A stretch of DNA of 30,122 nucleotides, taken from positions 1 to 30,122 of the IMG/VR virus record IMGVR_UViG_3300037485_000174. The stretch is one strand, 5' to 3'. This stretch comes from a virus. Under the pieces are notes generated by a model. The model was not told the origin of the DNA. It searched no databases and saw only the letters and a list, made by a program, of their open reading frames with translations. Each line of letters opens with the position of its first letter. Positions within the stretch are counted from its first letter, which is position 1. Below are positions 27,499 to 30,122 of this stretch, one piece after another. Both the position numbers and the translations under genes were made by a program.

Positions 27499-28761
27499 TT
27501 ATATAGTATATGCGGCTATTTGCCCGCCTGTTGTTGCTACTGTTGCAGCGTTTTGTAATCTGTCTCCAATACTATTAGCAGTAAATCCACTTGCAATTAA
27601 ATAATTCCAAAAGTCTGCTGGTGTCATTAATAATGTTCCAGTTGTATTATCAGTTAAAACCCCGCTTAATACGTTTGCAGCACTTGGCACCCTTAAAGTT
27701 CCAGTTAATTCACTTGATGCACCGTAAGTAGTGCCAAATCTTACGTTACTTGTTGCGGGATTTCCTAAAGCTACTCCAGCAGCGTATAAAGTTCTATTAC
27801 CACCCGTTGAAATTTGATATAACCAACTTGATGTGTTTGTGTCTATTGTTACTCTCGATGCTACAATAGCCATATTATTAGTTGAATTAATAACGTTACC
27901 ACTTACTTTTACAAAAGTACTTGATGAATATGCCGAACCAAGAGCAAACGCTGCATATATAGCTGGTGCTCCACTTCCAGCAGTAATTATTCCAGTTACA
28001 GAAATTGTTGCAGCAGCAGTTTGATTATAAATTGCTGGTTGAACTGTTGAAGCATTTACGTTACCTATTTGTGTATAAGTAACTGCTCCCGTTAAATAAA
28101 CTGCTCCTGAAGAACTTGCTGTTGTATTTCCTGTAATGTTCAAAGTTCCAATATTTGAAAGTATTGGTGAACCACTAATTGAACCACTTGTATTTGAACC
28201 ACTGACATTTCCAGTTATATTAACTATACCATTACCTGTCATATTTACTACAGCACCACTTCCCCCCGAAGTAACAGTAGAAGAAATAGTAGGGCTAATG
28301 ATATTAGTAATACCAGTTGATGAGTGTGATATAATTACTCTATTCCCAGCACTGCCATCTATATTATAGTTTCCATTTAAATTTAAAGTGCCAGTACTTG
28401 AATTTCTAATAGCTATATAATTTGTAGTATTTGTTAAAGTCAAAACACTACCATTAAAAGTACCAATATTTGGAGTTGCTAAAGTCATTTCTAAAGTTGG
28501 TGTTGTTGAGCCAACAAAAATAGCTTGAGCAGCAGTACAAGTTAAATTACCACCATTTGCATATCTAAATTGACCACCAGCTAAAATAACGGGCAATGCT
28601 GCATTTAATGTATTTCTAATTGATAAAACTGTAAAAGTTCCATCAATAGTTACAGTAAAGTTATTTGAAAAAACATCGTCTGCTGCCGTTGGCAATGTTC
28701 CACCATCCCAAGTTGCTGTATTGCTCCAGTTACCAGTTGCTACTGCATATCTTAAAGCCAT
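27499..28761 (-). CDS. Beta-repeat adhesin-like tail fibre (receptor-binding candidate)
   Basis: The product has 420 residues with hardly any charge, rich in Thr, Ser, Asn, Gly and Ile. The start (TGNWSNTATWDGGTLPTAADD then VTIDGTFTVLSI) resembles the first repeat of beta-helix adhesins in Bacteroidota. Residues 90-330 are irregular short beta repeats with 'NITGN', 'NGN' and 'SGN' turns, as expected for a beta helix. The last 50 residues (MTPADFWNYLIASGFTANSI) form a charged cap or trimer domain. It lies after the fibre gene, so it likely contacts the host surface. Confidence 0.68.
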   Translation of the reverse strand: MALRYAVATGNWSNTATWDGGTLPTAADDVFSNNFTVTIDGTFTVLSIRNTLNAALPVILAGGQFRYANGGNLTCTAAQAIFVGSTTPTLEMTLATPNIGTFNGSVLTLTNTTNYIAIRNSSTGTLNLNGNYNIDGSAGNRVIISHSSTGITNIISPTISSTVTSGGSGAVVNMTGNGIVNITGNVSGSNTSGSISGSPILSNIGTLNITGNTTASSSGAVYLTGAVTYTQIGNVNASTVQPAIYNQTAAATISVTGIITAGSGAPAIYAAFALGSAYSSSTFVKVSGNVINSTNNMAIVASRVTIDTNTSSWLYQISTGGNRTLYAAGVALGNPATSNVRFGTTYGASSELTGTLRVPSAANVLSGVLTDNTTGTLLMTPADFWNYLIASGFTANSIGDRLQNAATVATTGGQIAAYTI

Positions 28762-28763
28762 AA

Positions 28764-29054
28764 TTAAAGATTTTTATCATTAATAAAAGTTTGCAAAGCA
28801 CCCATAATAGACATAGCTGCATTTATAGCGGCTGTATCCCCACTTTCAAAAACATCCATATAAGTTATAGGAATTGAATTGTCGGGTAAACTTACTGAAC
28901 TTCCATCCTCTAATACTCTATATGGTGTTAACCTCATAGCTACACTTGCACCTATATCAGTTGGTTTAACTAATGGCGATATTGCTAAATTTACCATAAA
29001 ATATGGATAAACAATTCCATCTACTTCAATCGGGTTTGTACTTTGTATTGGCAT
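28764..29054 (-). CDS. Small fibre-associated protein of 96 residues, unknown function
   Basis: The product begins MPIQSTNPIEVDGIVYPYFM. Strands (VDGIVYPYFMVNLAISPLV, ASVAMRLTPYRV) are followed by an acidic turn and a C-terminal helix (DTAAINAAMSIMGALQTFIND). It is 2 nt from the adhesin gene and 9 nt after the fibre gene. It may be a fibre chaperone or a small linker between fibre parts. I do not recognise it with certainty. Confidence 0.6.
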   Translation of the reverse strand: MPIQSTNPIEVDGIVYPYFMVNLAISPLVKPTDIGASVAMRLTPYRVLEDGSSVSLPDNSIPITYMDVFESGDTAAINAAMSIMGALQTFINDKNL

Positions 29055-29063
29055 AATTTCTAT

Positions 29064-30122
29064 TTATATATAAGTTGCTGATTCTCTATTGGTCCACGCT
29101 GCGTTTGTAGCAGTTGCTATTGTAATTGTGCCACTTGCAGCTATTGTTAATCTTTTTATAGTCCATACTGCTGTTGCTTCCGCACTTCCATTGGCAGCAG
29201 TTCCACAATAGTTTATACTGTTATTTGATGAATTGTTTGCGTTCCTTCTTTCAGAAACTATTTGATTTAAATTTTTATTTTTCCAAAGTTGTGTTGCACT
29301 CTCATAAGTTAATATTTGATTGTTTGCTACGCTTGACAAAGCTATATCGTGGATTTCTGATAATTCATAACCATTTTGTATACCTACTTCAATTTGTCCT
29401 TGTGTTGGATGTGACCTTGTAACCTTACCAACATAAACTAAATGCGTTGGTGCTAATATTTTTGTTGCAGTATATGTTCCAGCAGTAACTCCACTTAAAT
29501 AAAGTTGGTCGCCCTCTGCAAATGTTGAAGTATCTAAACCGCTTAAATCCCCAATAATAACGCAGTTTCCCAATCCATTGTTTGAAATGTTTGACTGTAA
29601 CAATCCAAATGTTCGTGAACTTAAAGCATCTGTTGTAGCTAATGCTTTTGAAACTAATGCTTTGTTTCCATTTGCACCACTTATATAAACTACTGTTCCT
29701 TTTGTTAAAGTAGCACCAGTCATATTTTTAACCTCACGAACTATTGTACTTGCTTGTCCAGTAGTTGGAATATCTAAAGCAGTTATAAAAGGATTAACTC
29801 CGTCTGCTCCATTATTAGTTAGTTGACTTGTTTGTGTTACGGCTGCCGGTATAGTTGGTTTGTTTAAAATTAAAGCATCTCCAGTAGTAGCGTTCCAATC
29901 TGCATTTACATTTACTTCTGCTCCGGCAGCTATTCCAGCAAGTTTGTTTTTTTCTGTTAGTGAGTATTGCTTAAAAGTACTTCCGTCCAAAACAGTATCT
30001 TGAGTTAATACTACATCTCCTACTAAAGTATTTACAGAATTAACTGCACCTCCTCCAGTAACTTGGTTTACATTTATAGTTATTAAATTTGGAGTAATAG
30101 TTAAATTTACCGGATTGTTTGT
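29064..30122 (-). CDS. Tail fibre protein, C-terminal part (runs off the window end)
   Basis: The frame is open to 30122 and gives 352 residues. TTG at 29990 is only an internal codon. It begins with the same beta repeats and the LTEKNKLAGIAAGAEVNVNA signature as the fragment at the window start. Then come 'VREVKNMTGATLTKGTVVYISG' and 'ALSSRTFGLLQSNI' with 'GDLSGLDTSTFAEGDQLYLSG', a head-fibre or tail-fibre domain frequent in aquatic phages, and a C-terminal beta end (KRLTIAASGTITIATATN). Joined to positions 366-268 in a circle it would have about 385 residues. Confidence 0.8.
   Translation of the reverse strand, partial: TNNPVNLTITPNLITINVNQVTGGGAVNSVNTLVGDVVLTQDTVLDGSTFKQYSLTEKNKLAGIAAGAEVNVNADWNATTGDALILNKPTIPAAVTQTSQLTNNGADGVNPFITALDIPTTGQASTIVREVKNMTGATLTKGTVVYISGANGNKALVSKALATTDALSSRTFGLLQSNISNNGLGNCVIIGDLSGLDTSTFAEGDQLYLSGVTAGTYTATKILAPTHLVYVGKVTRSHPTQGQIEVGIQNGYELSEIHDIALSSVANNQILTYESATQLWKNKNLNQIVSERRNANNSSNNSINYCGTAANGSAEATAVWTIKRLTIAASGTITIATATNAAWTNRESATYI
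29996..30122. repeat. 127-bp terminal identity, copy 2
   Basis: Identical to 141-267. Upstream of the identity (29856-29995) the sequence still aligns to 1-140 without gaps at 12 mismatches. Only three of these change the protein, so the two versions look like functional alleles or paralogues. Confidence 0.85.

Noticed and set aside
1-30122. Search for a CRISPR array, tRNA genes, integrase, reverse transcriptase or repressor
   Set aside because: No regularly spaced repeats, no tRNA-like folds and no signature motifs of these enzymes were seen. Fibre variation is therefore not explained by a diversity-generating retroelement in this window.

Overview
The window is a nearly complete genome of a small tailed phage, probably a long-tailed siphovirus, whose host is most likely a member of the Bacteroidota (Flavobacteriia-like). 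Three things point there: the DNA is very AT-rich, Shine-Dalgarno sequences are mostly absent, and promoters fit the Bacteroidota form TTTG-N19-TAnnTTTG (best cases near 17.7 kb and 25.35 kb). Most structural proteins also resemble those I know from Bacteroidota phages. Every gene I support lies on the minus strand, so transcription runs from high to low coordinates.

The ends are informative. Bases 141-267 and 29996-30122 are identical over exactly 127 nt. The 140 nt before each copy align without gaps but with 12 differences. The simplest reading is a circular genome of about 29,855 bp whose assembly broke at a strain-variable tail-fibre gene: positions 366 to 268 give the fibre N-terminus, the rest continues from 30122 downward, and positions 1-140 are a second allele.

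Layout in transcription order. (1) 30.1-26.2 kb: tail fibre, small fibre-associated protein, beta-repeat adhesin, two small membrane proteins (holin candidates), M15 endolysin, another small membrane protein, terminator. (2) 26.2-25.4 kb: metallophosphoesterase. (3) 25.4-24.9 kb: a region without large genes, holding a promoter, a compact structured RNA ending in a terminator, and a tiny membrane-peptide ORF. (4) 24.9-23.2 kb: small accessory genes, a one-piece (u-)spanin candidate, NinG, terminator. (5) 23.1-17.5 kb: a train of very small genes with stop-start overlaps, ERF recombinase, a DUF3127/SSB-like protein, RecA-fold helicase, sigma-like factor, a PD-(D/E)XK-like nuclease and 5'-3' exonuclease. 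(6) 16.8-14.2 kb: adenine/cytosine-N methylase, DnaA domain-IV-like protein, small and large terminase. (7) 14.2-6.6 kb: the tail module, starting with a frameshifted tail assembly chaperone and ending with the tape measure. (8) 6.6-0.4 kb: the head and neck module (XkdF-like protease, scaffold, capsid, tail tube, neck proteins, portal), leading into the fibre.

The genome looks lytic: there is no integrase, repressor or partition gene. It has no DNA polymerase, so it must use the host replisome, probably recruited through the DnaA-like and helicase proteins. The most interesting regulatory signal is a 17-bp element close to TAAATAAACGTTATATA, found four times and only before structural genes. 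One copy follows a terminator directly, so a phage late promoter is a good guess, and the phage's own sigma-like protein is a candidate reader. I found more than ten genes of under 60 codons by following overlaps, several of them predicted membrane peptides.
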